A DNA stretch of 64,000 bases from Asterias rubens (taxonomy: Eukaryota; Echinodermata; Asteroidea; Forcipulatida; Asteriidae). The stretch spans positions 18,227,680 to 18,291,679 of the forward strand of contig NC_047067.1 in the NCBI RefSeq assembly GCF_902459465.1, written 5' to 3'. This document shows positions 18,385 through 29,734 of this stretch, piece by piece (the first letter of the stretch is position 1; the number at the start of each line of letters is the position of its first letter). The translations under genes were made by a program, and so were the position numbers. The notes below the pieces were generated by a model. It saw only the letters and a program-made list of their open reading frames with translations. It was not told where the DNA came from and searched no databases.

Positions 18385-19310
18385 ATTACCTCACCTATGG
18401 ACTCGATTACACTCCAAAATGACATCAACACCCTCAACAGATGGGAAACTGATTGGCAGCTCTGTTTCAACACCTCCAAGTGCCCCTTGCTAAGGGTTAC
18501 ACATAAGAAAAAAACAATTGTGTCTAGCTAACATAAATTATTGGCAACTCAAACCTTGCAGAAGTTAAACATCACCCATACCTAGGAATTGATCTCAGCC
18601 ACGACCTGAAATGGTCAACACATATTAGTCAAATAAGCTCCAAGGCCAACAGGATGAGGGCTCCTAAAGAGGAACATCTACTACTGTAATAGCAATGTGA
18701 AATCCATAGCATACAAAACGCTAGTCAGACCACTACTCGAGTATGGCTCTACTATCTGGGATCCCCACTTCGACACAGACATTAAGAAACTTGAACAGGT
18801 CCAAAATCGGGCTGCCAGATTCACAGTTCGTGATTACAGCCGTGAATCCAGCATTACTGCAATCCTAGGAAACCTCAACTGGGAATCACCCCGGGACAGA
18901 AGGACTAAATCTCGTTTAACATCCGTCTACAAAGAAACACATGGTTTAACATCTAACTAACAATATAAAGGAATATCTCAACTCATGCACCGGTACAACC
19001 ACAAGATCATCTAGTAGCCAGCATACATGTAAACAAATCCGTGCCCACAAAGACTGTTACCGGTTCTCATTATACCCCAAGACCTTGCCAGAGTGGAACC
19101 TACTTCCCCAAGACATCCGTACTGCACCTGACCTTAAGTCATTTAAGGCTGCGCTAGACTTCATCAACATCCACCAAGCGACAGAAAAAGCGCATTACAA
19201 CAACTAATGGTTTGCCAAGCTGCGTTGCGTTTAGACCCCTACCCGACGTACTACGACAACCTCACCAGGCGTTTGTACGGAGACCAATACAGATACAGAT
19301 ACACTGTACA
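18385..19310 (+). mobile_element. L2/CR1-like LINE, RT C-terminal end and 3' tail
   Basis: Frameshifted plus-strand coding gives L-Q-N-D-I-N-T-L-N-R-W, Y-L-G-I-D-L-S-H-D-L-K-W-S-T-H-I, then the open stretch 18697-18960 (A-Y-K-T-L-V-R-P-L-L-E-Y-G-S-T-I-W-D-P and V-Q-N-R-A-A-R-F-T). It finishes L-P-Q-D-I-R-T-A-P-D-L-K-S-F-K-A-A-L. The 3' UTR ends in a CAGATA repeat near 19287-19305, typical of L2-type tails. Confidence 0.85.
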
Positions 19311-19845
19311 TTACAACAAAACACTTTGGAAGTGAAACTAAAAGTCAGTGCCATCCGATTTGTAAAGAAAGTAATATAAATTTGACATTGCATTTTCGTA
19401 CGAAAACGCTAAAAATGTAATTGTCAATTAGTGGACACCAACTACACACTATGCACCACACACCTGCAACCTACATTGGGAGATATCCAGATCCAGAGCT
19501 GCAAAGTGAGTGAGTGTTGTTATGTTGCATGTTGTCTTCCTCCATAAACATGTTTTACTTTTATAATCAACAATCTTACCCAACACAATTTAAGGAGCCA
19601 GTAGTAGTACTAGTTAGTCAGGTAAAATTCAAGCGAATAACCCAGGTACCTTCATGCAAATCACTTCAATTCAATAAACACTTTCCAATTTCCATAGTTG
19701 ATTCCTGGGGGAGCAGAGGAGAGCACACGTTTTGCTTTTCGGGAATTCCAAAGAAAGACTTTCTCTTTAGAGTTTAGAGCACCACCTTCACAAACTCTGT
19801 AGCACGCAACATACAGGCATAAATAAATACGTCCAGGTCAAAACT

Positions 19846-20198
19846 AGACTTGTGGACAAGTCGTTAAATCGGCCCCACGTGCTGAGATAGTGCTCCCCCG
19901 ACAACACTGCTCTCGCGCGAACTGATGGCTCCCCGAATTTGACTCCTCATTATAGGAGTCAAATTCGGGGAGCCATCAGTTCGCGCGAGAGCAGTGAGTT
20001 CGCGCGAGAGCAGTGTTGTCGGGGGAGCACTATCTCAGCACGTGGTGGGGCCGATTTAACGACTTGTCCACAAGTCTGGTCAAATTCGGGGAGCCATCAG
20101 TTCGCGCGAGAGCAGTGAGTTCGCGCGAGAGCAGTGTTGTCGGGGGAGCACTATCTCAGCACGTGGTGGGGCCGATTTAACGACTTGTCCACAAGTCT
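19846..20198. mobile_element. Hairpin element with 11 bp target duplication
   Basis: The left arm 19846-19947 begins 'agacttgtggacaagtcg'. Across a 6-base loop it is reverse-complementary to 19954-20077, which then repeats in tandem (period 121 bp) to 20198. Each right arm also carries an internal 19 bp duplication ('tgagttcgcgcgagagcag'). AGGTCAAAACT flanks both sides (19835-19845 and 20199-20209). Long terminal inverted repeats plus a 9-11 bp duplication are the pattern of Mutator-like foldbacks. Confidence 0.9.
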
Positions 20199-20213
20199 AG
20201 GTCAAAACTAGCT

Positions 20214-20690
20214 CGGCCCTGTTTTGGCAAAAGGGTGTATCTCAAAAAATCATATTTTGAGATAAACGGCGCTTAAGTTCAATTACCTACCATTTATAGA
20301 TATTCAATAATAAATGGTCAAATTGTTCTTTAACTAAATGTGTGATTTATAATTTAAATAAGAGAACAAATTTCGTCCTTCTTGTAAAGTTGTTTTTTCT
20401 GTAATAACCATTTTTTAATAGTTACTCCGTTCTGACTACAAAATGTGGCTTGAAGGTTGTAATGTTTTCTAGGCAAAAGGGTGTATGTCATGTTAGTCAA
20501 ATCAAGATATGTGTATTGTTTAAACAAAAGGGTGTATTTTGAGATATCTCAACTCTTTGCTAATGTTTTTCTTTGGCAAAAAGGTGTATCTCGTCATAGC
20601 TATTCCTTATTGACGTGCCTGTTTTGGCAAAAGGGTGCATCTGAAGATACTTTGTATCTTTTCCATTGAGACATTTGGCAAAAAGAAGTA
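20214..20690. repeat. Left subterminal motif array
   Basis: The motif GGCAAAAGGGTGTATCTC or close variants begins near 20226, 20474, 20524, 20574 and 20626, with a shorter form near 20668. Copies are in one orientation and 45-250 bp apart. Similar arrays bind transposase in large DNA transposons. Confidence 0.8.
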
Positions 20691-21154
20691 AATTCAAATG
20701 TTTGTATGCAATAATGGCAAAAATCAGTACATAATTATTGTATGATTTTACTTAACATTAGAAGTCACAATATACAAAACACACAATATACACAAACTTA
20801 AATTCACGGCAATATTTGCCTACTTCCATAACATCCATATTTAATAAATAATAACAGTAACAGGGAATTGATAACAGGGAATTGATACGGAAAATATCCA
20901 CAACTTAAAAAATTTAAACCAATTAGCAAACTAATACTTCATCAGTACCCATCAATACTTCTTTAAGGTTATGATAGAACAATTGTATTCAAACCATTTT
21001 TTCAAATAATGAAGTGTTACTGTTTACAGACATGAAATGTTGTTTCATATGTATTGCAAACCAACAAAGGGATGGCCCAACACATTTCCAGCTGAAAAGA
21101 TGCTTGACTGTATTTCTGATTTTACAAATTTATCCACTCTACTCCCACTGCATT

Positions 21155-24100
21155 TTACTCCTCCCGCGATGTTTCCAGATCTACAGCCTCCTCAGTTACG
21201 ACCATATTCTCGAAGAACTCCTTCTTGTAAATAGGCATTGTTGTGGTAAGCTTCAGTATTTCTTCTTTTTTTGATAACGCTACACCTCTTGGTGCTTCCA
21301 TTCTTGGTACGGACGTAAGTGGATTTTCGTTGCGAGACAGTTTGTTCTCTATCTCCCGAACTTCAGCTTTCTTCAACAGCTTGATCTCTTTGAAGACACA
21401 ATTTTCCTCGTGGGATTCTTTGATGTGCATGCTCAAAGAACCTCGGCGAAACTGGATTACTTTAAGGTCCTTCAAAACCAAGTTTACCTTTTTTGCACGA
21501 TTTTCAAACAGGTACATTGAACTATGGTCTATTAGTGCACATTTCATATTTTTACGAGAATTGTTGATTATGTCGACAATGTCTGTAAAATCGTATATAG
21601 CAGTTTGACGGTTCATCTTAGTTGCTATGTTTCCATGCACAGCATCTGCAGCCATGAAGGTGTGACCAGGTTCAAAGTACTTTATTGTGATACTCTGGGC
21701 TCCCACTGAAGGGTCATTTACGATCCTTGGCATTGCTGAGAGCAAAGTCCAGTTCTTGTTTTGAGAGGAGCAGTTGTCCGCATACAATATGATTTCCTCT
21801 TTGTCCCTGTTTTGTTTGATGAAAGCAACGTACGAGCTGCAGACATTGAACGCCTTCCTACCTGCCTCCGCCTCATGCCATAGGACACATGTCGCTTGTC
21901 CGTCTTTACCGGGACATGCAAACGTCTCATTGAAGACAACTAACTTCCGGGAGAAGAAATGATCTTTAGTTGGCACTTTTGGTATCGTTATTGCTTTTTG
22001 CATGTCTACTGTTGCCACAATTACTTTATTGTGTTCTTCCATTTTCTTCGTATCAAGATGAAGGGCTTGTCTTGCTTGTTCAGCATCATTCTTGTGCTTT
22101 TGAAAACCAGAGCATGCAGCACAGTCACATGTAGTACAACTATGTTCCAATTCCGAATGTGTATGATTATGTTCCATACATTTCTTGCACAAGTCATTTT
22201 CAGGTTGTGCAAATGATATGTTCATTGATTGAAAGACTCCAAAGTAGTAAGTGTAAGAGCACACTACTTCACCCTCAGTCAGGGAGTCTTTGAAATGATT
22301 GTACATAAGTGTAATCGATAGTTCAGACGGAAGGTACCTTCGGTTGGGAGCATGTTGCCTCTTATAATGGGAAACTTGAGGCCTGTATGAGTTAATGTGA
22401 GTAACAACTTTGTCATGATACTCTTGGGAAAGTTTATTTTTCGGTTCATGATGACCCCTTTTGTCTCCTGTAGTTCCAACAATTACATCCCCGTCATTTC
22501 GAATATTGTTCAAGGCAGTAAGTACAAGTTTGTCACTTCTGTAACCTAGAGTGTGTAAAAAGAAAGTCTTACACACTACATTTGCTCCCAAGCGCCACAC
22601 AAGTGTGTTAGAACGTCGTGAGTGTTTGGCAGTGTTTGTAACAGAACGCTTCTGGATTCGGTCAACATTTTGAACGAGCCAGTCTCTTTGACGGTTGTAT
22701 TGAAGATCCCAAAAGTTGTTCCATATTGCTTGCCGTTGGATTTCCGGGATTAGCTCTGGACATTTTTTTGAGCACTGACAAACTGGTAGCATTGGATGCT
22801 TCCCCCGATTAGTTTCCTTCTTTTCAAAACTTGTTCGAGAGCGCTTTTTAGCTGCAAAGAAAATAATACATCGAAAGTGTTTAAAAAGTACCCAAGATAC
22901 ATATAGTTAGTTCGAGAATGTTATTGGTTGGCAAGTATTCATATTGGTATGCATTAACGAGAAAATGACTCACTTTTAGTGGGTAGGTATGTACCAAGGT
23001 CCAATTTCATAGAGCTGCTTAAGCAGAAAAAATGCTTGACAAATAATTACTGAAAAAAATTAAGAACGGATCCAGTCACAAATTGTGCAGATGATATGGA
23101 ATTTTAGCTATAAACCTCTTTCTGCTAAGCAAAACAAATCTTGCACCGAGCTGTTTTTGTGTTTGAGAAGCTCCAAATAAATTTTCCCCAGTTGTACATC
23201 TTCATACAGATCTTTCAAGTAGTCTTGCACGTTGTTTTGTTTATGTAGGGAGCCCAAGTGCGCCCTCAGTGTTGAACTTCTAAAAAGTTTACTTTTGGGG
23301 ATGTCACATGACATTCGTTCTCTTTTAACTGTTAATTACTCTACCTTTTGGGGCTTCGGCCATGACTTCATCCTCTTCAATAGGTATTGGTATCTGATCA
23401 ATATCGCCTGTAAAATCAAATACGGGTGATTGATAATAAAATATTAAAGGAAAATGTATTTATAATTTAAATTTGTTTACATTTTTTATAATCAATTTAG
23501 TCAAAATGTTTTTGTAAGAAATGAACCTTGCGAAAACGCAATGGTGTACGACCTCCTATAATCATTATTATTATTATTTTTTTCACTGTCATTTACTATA
23601 CCTTGCGGGTCCTCGGCCATGACTTCATCCTCTTCAACAGGTACATGTATTAGTATCTGATCAATATTGCCTGTAACAGGCATGATATTCGGTCCTTGGG
23701 AAAAAAAGTTGGAAAATGTTATTGAGTACAAAGGCTGGCTCACATGTACATGCTGAAAATTCAAATATAGGTGAATGATTGTGTAATTTAAAAGAAAACA
23801 AATAATCATACTATACATACACAAAATCTTGTCATACAACTTACTACTACATTTTTGAACTTACTTTCAATGTCGCCACTTATGCAGCTCATCAGCATGT
23901 CATTTATCGCAGTTTCAGCTGAAGGGCATATCATGATATCATCTATTGCAATGAGAAAAAAAACTCAATATTTCAAATAACAATTTTTTTTATTGTTTAG
24001 TTACTTTTAGTTTGATCATCCTTTACTTTTATAAAAAATAATAAAGACCACAGTTACTTACCAAATATTGTATCAGATTCATCTGATAAGCTTTGCATGT

Positions 24101-27007
24101 CAAAGTCCTGGTCCTCATATTGTGCTGCAGGTGCGTGGCTAGAAGATGGCAGTCCTGCGTTGGTGAAGGAGAAAGCTGGTGCAGACGGAAACAATTGTTT
24201 ACGACATGATGCCTTTTTAGATACAAGGCTGGTTGAAGCAGGCAAAAGGGGCAAGGCCGTCACTTCTGCATCTGTAACAGGCACATTGATGTCTAATACA
24301 CTAGGCACATCAATGGCAAGCTTAAAGGCTTGGGGGACACACCTGGGTGAGGTTGAATCAGTCACGGTGGGTAATGCTGCTGCCTGTACATCACTAAGCA
24401 CATCAGTTGCAGGTTTAAAGGCTGGGGGCACCCAAGTGGTCGAGGCAACTGTTTCTGCTGGAGTTGGTGAGGCCACTGTCGAGGGTAAACAAAAATATAC
24501 AAACCTAATGTAAGGACAATATTGTATGTAAAGCCAAGGCTAGTTTGATATAACCAGAAAATAGTTTTTAATTGAGATTTCCAAAGTTTTCTTACCTGTT
24601 TCCTCATCTGTGGGAACGAATGATGATGGTGAATCGGTCACAGAAGGCAGTGCTGCTTCCTGCACATCACTGGGCACATCCATTGAAGGCTGAAAGACTG
24701 GGGTGACCCACATGGTTGAGGCAACTCTTTTAGACCTAGTCAAAGCAACTACGAGAGGTAATGCTCTTGCACATGACTCAGTTTGAGTTTTGGAAAGTTC
24801 AATACTACCAGTTGCAGGTATGGCCTCATTCAGTGTAGCTGGAGCTGGTAAGGCTGCAATCGAGGGAAAAATCACATAGAGAATAACAACAAGAGAGCGC
24901 AAACAGGTTAAGAGAGTTGAGGTCTTGAGAAAGTGAATTTCTAAATACATTTGACGTTTTCTTACCTACTTGTCCTTGGTTCATTGTTTCAGTTGGGTGA
25001 GACATGTGCAGCAATGAACTTGCAGCTGATGATGGCACTTCACATGTTGGCTTGGTTCCTAGGAATAAAGTAAATAACATATTAATAGAAATTTAAGTTA
25101 AAAGTAGAGTAGTATGAAAAAGGAAGACAACAGCTTCCATAAACTGCTTCCACATCCTCAATAACTCTGATACAAGAAGTATTTTTTTACATGCCTCAAT
25201 ACTGAATTTTTGATCCACTTAAGGCATGTCTACTCAAAAATACTTTATTTACATTTCTAAATGTTAGTTTACCAACCTTTGCTAGTTGTAGGCACAGTAA
25301 CCGTCATTGCTGCTGGGGCTGGTAAGGCAGCTGTTTAGGACAAAAACAATTAATAATAATAATAATTAAAGTGTTTTATATATGACAAAAACGTACATGT
25401 ATGTAAAGCTGGTGATTTTTTGATGAAACCAGAAAACAAGATTACTTGGAATTTCCTGAGTTTGCTTACCTGCTTCCTCATCTGGGTTAGTAATTGCTGC
25501 AGTTGGATGAGGTGTGTGCAGCAATGCACATGCAGCTGATGATGGCACTTCACATTTTGGCTGGGTTGCTAGGAATGAAACAAAAAATCGAAAATAGATC
25601 CAGCCATGGTTTACAACTACATGTAGACAATTATCTAAAAGGCAGGCATCAACATTTATTACTGTTTTCAATAAAGGCAAATGGTCTTCATGCACTTGGG
25701 GTGATAGTGTTGTCAAAAACAGCAACATGTAATTTATTGTGATTTTTGTTAATCCGTGTTAATGTTTGTTTATTATTAGTTATTGTTAGCCTTTTACCGT
25801 TCTGATGATGTTTTAAGAAAAAAAAATCGCTCATTCTAGTAAAAGCATTAGGGAGGTCTATGTACTACAAGTACATTTACAATAACATAGGCCTACGACC
25901 CAGTAACTGGGGCGCTGTACTTGTTTTTTTGAAATGTTAACATCTACGAAAAACGAGTACATCGCCACAGTTACTGGGTCTAGGCCTTTACATAACTTAT
26001 TTTATCACTTATCAGTTCAATTTTAAAACTTGTAATATTATAATCATGATAGAGGTGGGGATCAGTCTAACTCTAATCTTGACAACTTGTTTTTGACGTC
26101 TTTTGCCACTAGCTAGACCCAGTAACTGGGGCGCAGCTGTACTCCTTTTTTTTAAATTTTGGCATCATCGGTCGTATTAGCGCCCCAGGTTATTACTGTA
26201 TGGTTCATACATGATCCTACTCTCAGCATGACCGATGGGTGCCCTGCCTCAACCGCGTAGTCGTAACGGTTGCGGCAGGGCACCCATCTAAAATTTTAGA
26301 CCTGCCCTGCCTCGACAGTGACGATTACGCGGTTTGAGGCAGGGCACCCATCAATCATGCTGAGAGTAGGAACATGTATGAACCATACATTAATAACCTG
26401 GGGCGCTAATACGACCGATGATGCCAACATTTAAAAAAAAGGACGCCCCAGTTACTGGGTCTAGCCACTGCACTAGCTATTTTTTAACCATTACCATGAC
26501 CATGTTATTCAATTTGCATTCGACTTCCAGTTTTTACAGCTGAAACATTTTTGGGAATATTTTGGGGTGTTAAACTTCAACGTGTATTGTAATTGTTAAA
26601 GCTTGTGATGATAATAACGAACTAGGCCTAAAAAGAAAGTAAAACTTATTTTGTATGAACATTGATTTGATGAATATACGATAAGTGACCAAAAATACAT
26701 GACCGGCAACCGTCGTGTTAGACTGCGACGGCCAATGCATTTGATTTAGCATCAGTGATAAAACAGCATTATTGCTGAAATTATAAATATCAACCAGTAA
26801 TATTCTACATACCTTTACGATTTTTAAGCCGGGCCAATTTTAGGATAACTTTCCGTATGGCGCCACCACCTTTTCACTCATTTTTACAAAAAGGGATATC
26901 TCATTGAGGTTAATTAAATACTATATTATTTAATATCGAATGAAAAAGTGGTGGCGCCATACGGAAACTTTTCCCAATTTTAACATCACAAGTCCTCTAC
27001 TTGCCAT
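21155..27007 (-). CDS. Transposase of the 7.7 kb element, 11 exons, DDD core
   Basis: Exons by sequence and GT-AG borders: 27007-26813 (ATG at 27007; interrupted by a MITE at 26843-26973), 25568-25470, 25330-25277, 25058-24966, 24853-24596, 24475-24062, 23942-23865, 23670-23602, 23407-23345, 23328-23116 and 22851-21155. All introns are phase 1. Without the MITE the lengths sum to 3093 bp (1030 codons plus TAA). The N-terminal half is Ala/Pro/Ser/Thr-rich with duplicated exons. The last exon opens with a basic K-K-R-S-R and holds the core. Counting from M at 22792, it has a C-x-x-C-x4-H cluster (202-209), D263 (A-T-V-D-M-Q-K-A), D339 (L-Y-A-D-N-C-S-S-Q-N-K-N) and D383 (G-H-T-F-M-A-A-D). The donor at 23115 (GTTTAT) is weak. 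Host function is unlikely. Confidence 0.8.
22996..23110. repeat. Half of foldback family G inside transposase intron
   Basis: It begins 'ggtccaatttcatagagctg', as in the intact copies at 12160 and 40393, but the mirrored end is lacking. It lies in the last intron of the transposase gene. Confidence 0.5.
25895..25980. mobile_element. 86 bp MITE, 'gacccagtaactggggcgc' ends
   Basis: Inverted ends 'gacccagtaactggggcgc' and 'acagttactgggtc' enclose a short core. TAGGCCT lies on both flanks (25888-25894 and 25981-25987), suggesting a 7 bp duplication or an imperfect 8 bp one as made by hAT elements. Confidence 0.75.
26113..26463. mobile_element. 350 bp foldback with the same ends
   Basis: It has the same 19 bp termini as the 86 bp element, then arms 'catcatcggtcgtattagcg' and 'tgttcatac.tgatcctact', mirrored at 26350-26440. 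The centre has two copies of 'gccctgcctc' and 'cggcagggcacccatc'. Flanking GCCACT at both sides hints at a target duplication. The 86 bp element is probably an internally deleted sibling. Confidence 0.8.
26843..26973. mobile_element. 131 bp MITE inside transposase exon 1
   Basis: The ends 'ggataactttccgtatggcg' and 'cgccatacggaaacttttc' are inverted. CCAATTTTA is duplicated on each side (26834-26842 and 26974-26982). Removing the insert and one duplication gives an open first exon. As it stands the exon meets an in-frame TGA within the insert. Confidence 0.85.
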
Positions 27008-27056
27008 TTTGTATTACAGCTACTGCATGTCCAAGCAAACAACAAATTGCATGACA

Positions 27057-27162
27057 GCTAGCTAGCTGCAACCTCGTCCCCATGGTTTACTTTATTTCCA
27101 ACCATGTTTACAATAGTCCTCGTACTGCTCGACACACCCTGGGGACGAGGTCGAGCTAGCTG
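27057..27162. repeat. Foldback element 'cctcgtcccc'
   Basis: The left arm 'agctagctgcaacctcgtcc' pairs with the right arm 'ggacgaggtcgagctagct'. It is about 105 bp, between the transposase start and the right subterminal array. Confidence 0.65.
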
Positions 27163-27264
27163 TGTGTTGCCTTTAGTCTGCATGCCGCCTGCATGTACTT
27201 TCACTACATGTGCAGTCAGGGTATAAGTCAAAACTAAAATGATGGCGCCCTCTCTGTCAGGTTG

Positions 27265-27896
27265 TAAACAAGGCAAAAGGGCGTAACATCAGAATACACC
27301 CGCCGCCGGCTAGCAATTAATAAACAGTCTTCAAGGCAAAAGTGTGTATCAAGAGATAAGTCTTGTTGACATAAAGCTGTTTACTATTGATCAATCTACC
27401 TTTTTGATGGTAAAACGGTGTATGTAGAGATACGGCCCTCTGATAGAAAATAATAATTTGGGAGTAACAAACTTTAATATGGCAAAACGGTGTATCCGAG
27501 AGATACATCTTTCTGACGCAGAATTAGTCAGTGATAGCAACATACTCTTCACATAGCAGAAGAGTGTATCTATAAGATACGTCTCTCTGACATAAAACAA
27601 GTAGCTTGTAGTGCAATATTCTTTCAGGGCAAACATATTTAACACTAAGTTAGGCTGTTTTGCCTCAACATACTCATCTATAAGCGGGTGTTATCTATGA
27701 GATACACCGTTTTGCCAAAGAAATCGGAATGAAAATATGAAAAATATGTGAAGATAGCACATACTATCTTTAAAATGGTACATCGTACGGACTTGAGACT
27801 TCGTTCATTGGGAAAAGCGCCCTCACTTTCCCTAGAAATTGTATTTTCTCAAAAAGTTGAAAAATTGGGTTACACCCTTTTGCCAAAACAGGGCCG
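27265..27896. repeat. Right subterminal motif array
   Basis: Variants of GGCAAAAGGGTGTAT occur near 27270, 27332, 27408, 27478 and 27553 in forward orientation. They recur near 27690 and 27866 in reverse orientation, the last being the terminal repeat itself. Several are followed by a 'gagatac' block. Confidence 0.75.
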
Positions 27897-27900
27897 AGCT

Positions 27901-29086
27901 GTGGACGACGCTTTTGCGACGACGGACGAGAGAGCATGCACTGTATGTATGTACGTTATGTATGCGTGTATGTGTATGGTATGGTGTATGCTGGTACTCA
28001 GTTATTTTTGCATTGGCTTAACACAGCGACGTGAAGAGTACCAGTTATATAGTGAGTACAGTAGAGTAGAATCCTACTCGTACATGTACCATAGGAAATC
28101 TCTTCGCATATCTTGCACCAATCGTGTTAAATTTACGTGTCCGTGTGAATGCTGCCCTCAAGCGGGGGTCAGAGATGCGGCGGGACACAACGAGATTCTC
28201 GACGTTCTTGATCCATGTGGTTCGCTGTTTTCTCAAAAGGCACTGTATTCAACTGAAACGAATTTTCTCGGGAATGCACACACCCAAGTTTTTGTTGATT
28301 TCCGAAAACGTCATTTGCTGTAAATTAAGATCCGATAAATGGAATTCTACATCATTTTAAGGCGAGGTTAGAGACTTGTATTTTGTCACCACCTTCATGA
28401 AGACTCTATCTATTGGGAAATTAGTGCATCACGAAACTTCATTTTGGCCTTGGAGCCCCTCTTTGCAGACGATATGGCAACGTGGATATGCCATTTATAT
28501 CAAAATAAATACCGCCATCAGATAACCAAATTCCAGTTACAGATGAGAAGACATTTCATGTTGTTCATTATCAGTCTAATCTCTTAAGGTAAAGTATTAA
28601 ATCGTACAATAGTTGCCGCGAGGCATGCCGTCTGCAAATAAAGCCAATATTGTGTCCTAAATGAACATTTCAACCAAAGGGGTGTTCACAAATTTGTGAG
28701 CAGCGAGGTGGGCTGGAATTATGACGGAAGGCCAATAGAGGAGTTTCGGGGTACTTCCATTGTTGCTCTCTTAGTCCCCTTATGGGGTACCCTAGAATAT
28801 AAAGAACATATTGTGGGGTATTATTGTTCCATTGTTTAAAGTACCCCGTAAGTCGGCGTGTGAACGAGCACAGACACTCACATTAGTTTGTGTAAACAGC
28901 TGCAATCAGGGGACCTCACTCTTTTGTTTGTACTTCTTTTTAGCAACAGCTCCTTTTTTGGATGTGTACATACTTTCAACTGGGGACCCCATTGTCCGTT
29001 TAATTTATGTTCCCAGTTCAGGTGGTGTGATAATTCGTATGCTATTGACTTGCGGGCTCTGTAGTTTTATATTTTTTAAATTTATT
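27901..29086. other. Gene-poor stretch
   Basis: Beyond the transposon end I see a TG-rich run ('tgtatgtatgtacgtt', 27943-27990) and a GC-richer block at 28120-28230 with no supported frame. Segments near 28750-28850 ('cccttatggggtacc', 'gtaccccgta') look like partial inverted repeats. No host exon is recognised. Confidence 0.4.
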
Positions 29087-29255
29087 TATTTATTTATTTA
29101 TTTTTAGATAATAGAGCAACATACCCCACAAGGGAATTCTTTAACCTGGACTCCACAATACATTGTTTTAGAAAAGGGCAAAATATAACATCAATAGCAG
29201 GACCCCAAACCTGACCCGTAAGGTTTTGTGTGTGTGGGGGGGGGGGGGGGGACTT
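29087..29255. repeat. Microsatellites: (TTTA)n and poly-G
   Basis: TTTA repeats lie at about 29083-29104, and a run of 16-17 G sits at 29234-29250. Confidence 0.85.
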
Positions 29256-29734
29256 TTGACCTATATTATGACGATTTAAATTAGCCTATTTGATTTTTGA
29301 AACATCTCTTTGTAGTCTCAGAATTCTCAAGCTGTACGTGGGCTTCCAAAATTCCCCATGGAGCATGCTGTATCGGCTTAATTATTTCAGTTTATCATTC
29401 TATGGCGACTTTCTTCAGGAGTCTGTCAAACGCTTCCTCTTCAAGTACTTTCTGACTCCTTGTCCTTCGTCTTAGATATCAAAGTCCATGCACAAACCCA
29501 TCACCTGCTACTTGAGTAGAACTCGTGCGTGACTAAAATGCTACAAAAGACAGGGGAAGTGTTCGGTAAGATCTATTGGAGAAACACGAAATTGTTTAAG
29601 CAATGGGCGGAAGTAATCGAAATAAGGTGGATCAGAGAGATTTAGTGTCAAGTATTCGTCGACTGCTAATCGAAATCTTAGACAAAAAATCTCTGTCTAC
29701 TAGTGGACATTAGCAAGGCAGGGAGATCAGTCAT

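Larger units (their letters stand above)
20214..27896 (-). mobile_element. 7.7 kb autonomous-type DNA transposon with DDD transposase
   Basis: The left end CGGCCCTGTTTTGGCAAAAG-GGTGTA (20214-20239) and the right end (27871-27896) are perfect reverse complements. AGCT lies on both outer sides (20210-20213, 27897-27900) and, being a palindrome, may be a 4 bp target duplication or part of the repeat. Subterminal motif arrays lie inside both ends. A single multi-exon minus-strand gene fills most of the interior. Four younger foldback elements sit between gene and right end. The 4 bp target and DDD core suggest the Sola superfamily, but I could not confirm this. Confidence 0.88.

Noticed and set aside
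24097..24513. Plus-strand frame of 138 codons
   Set aside because: It is the complementary shadow of transposase exon 24062-24475, whose splice borders and phase are consistent on the minus strand.
27748..28323. Plus-strand frame of 191 codons
   Set aside because: It crosses the transposon end (27896) from element into flank, has a low-complexity Met/Cys/Val run and no domain.
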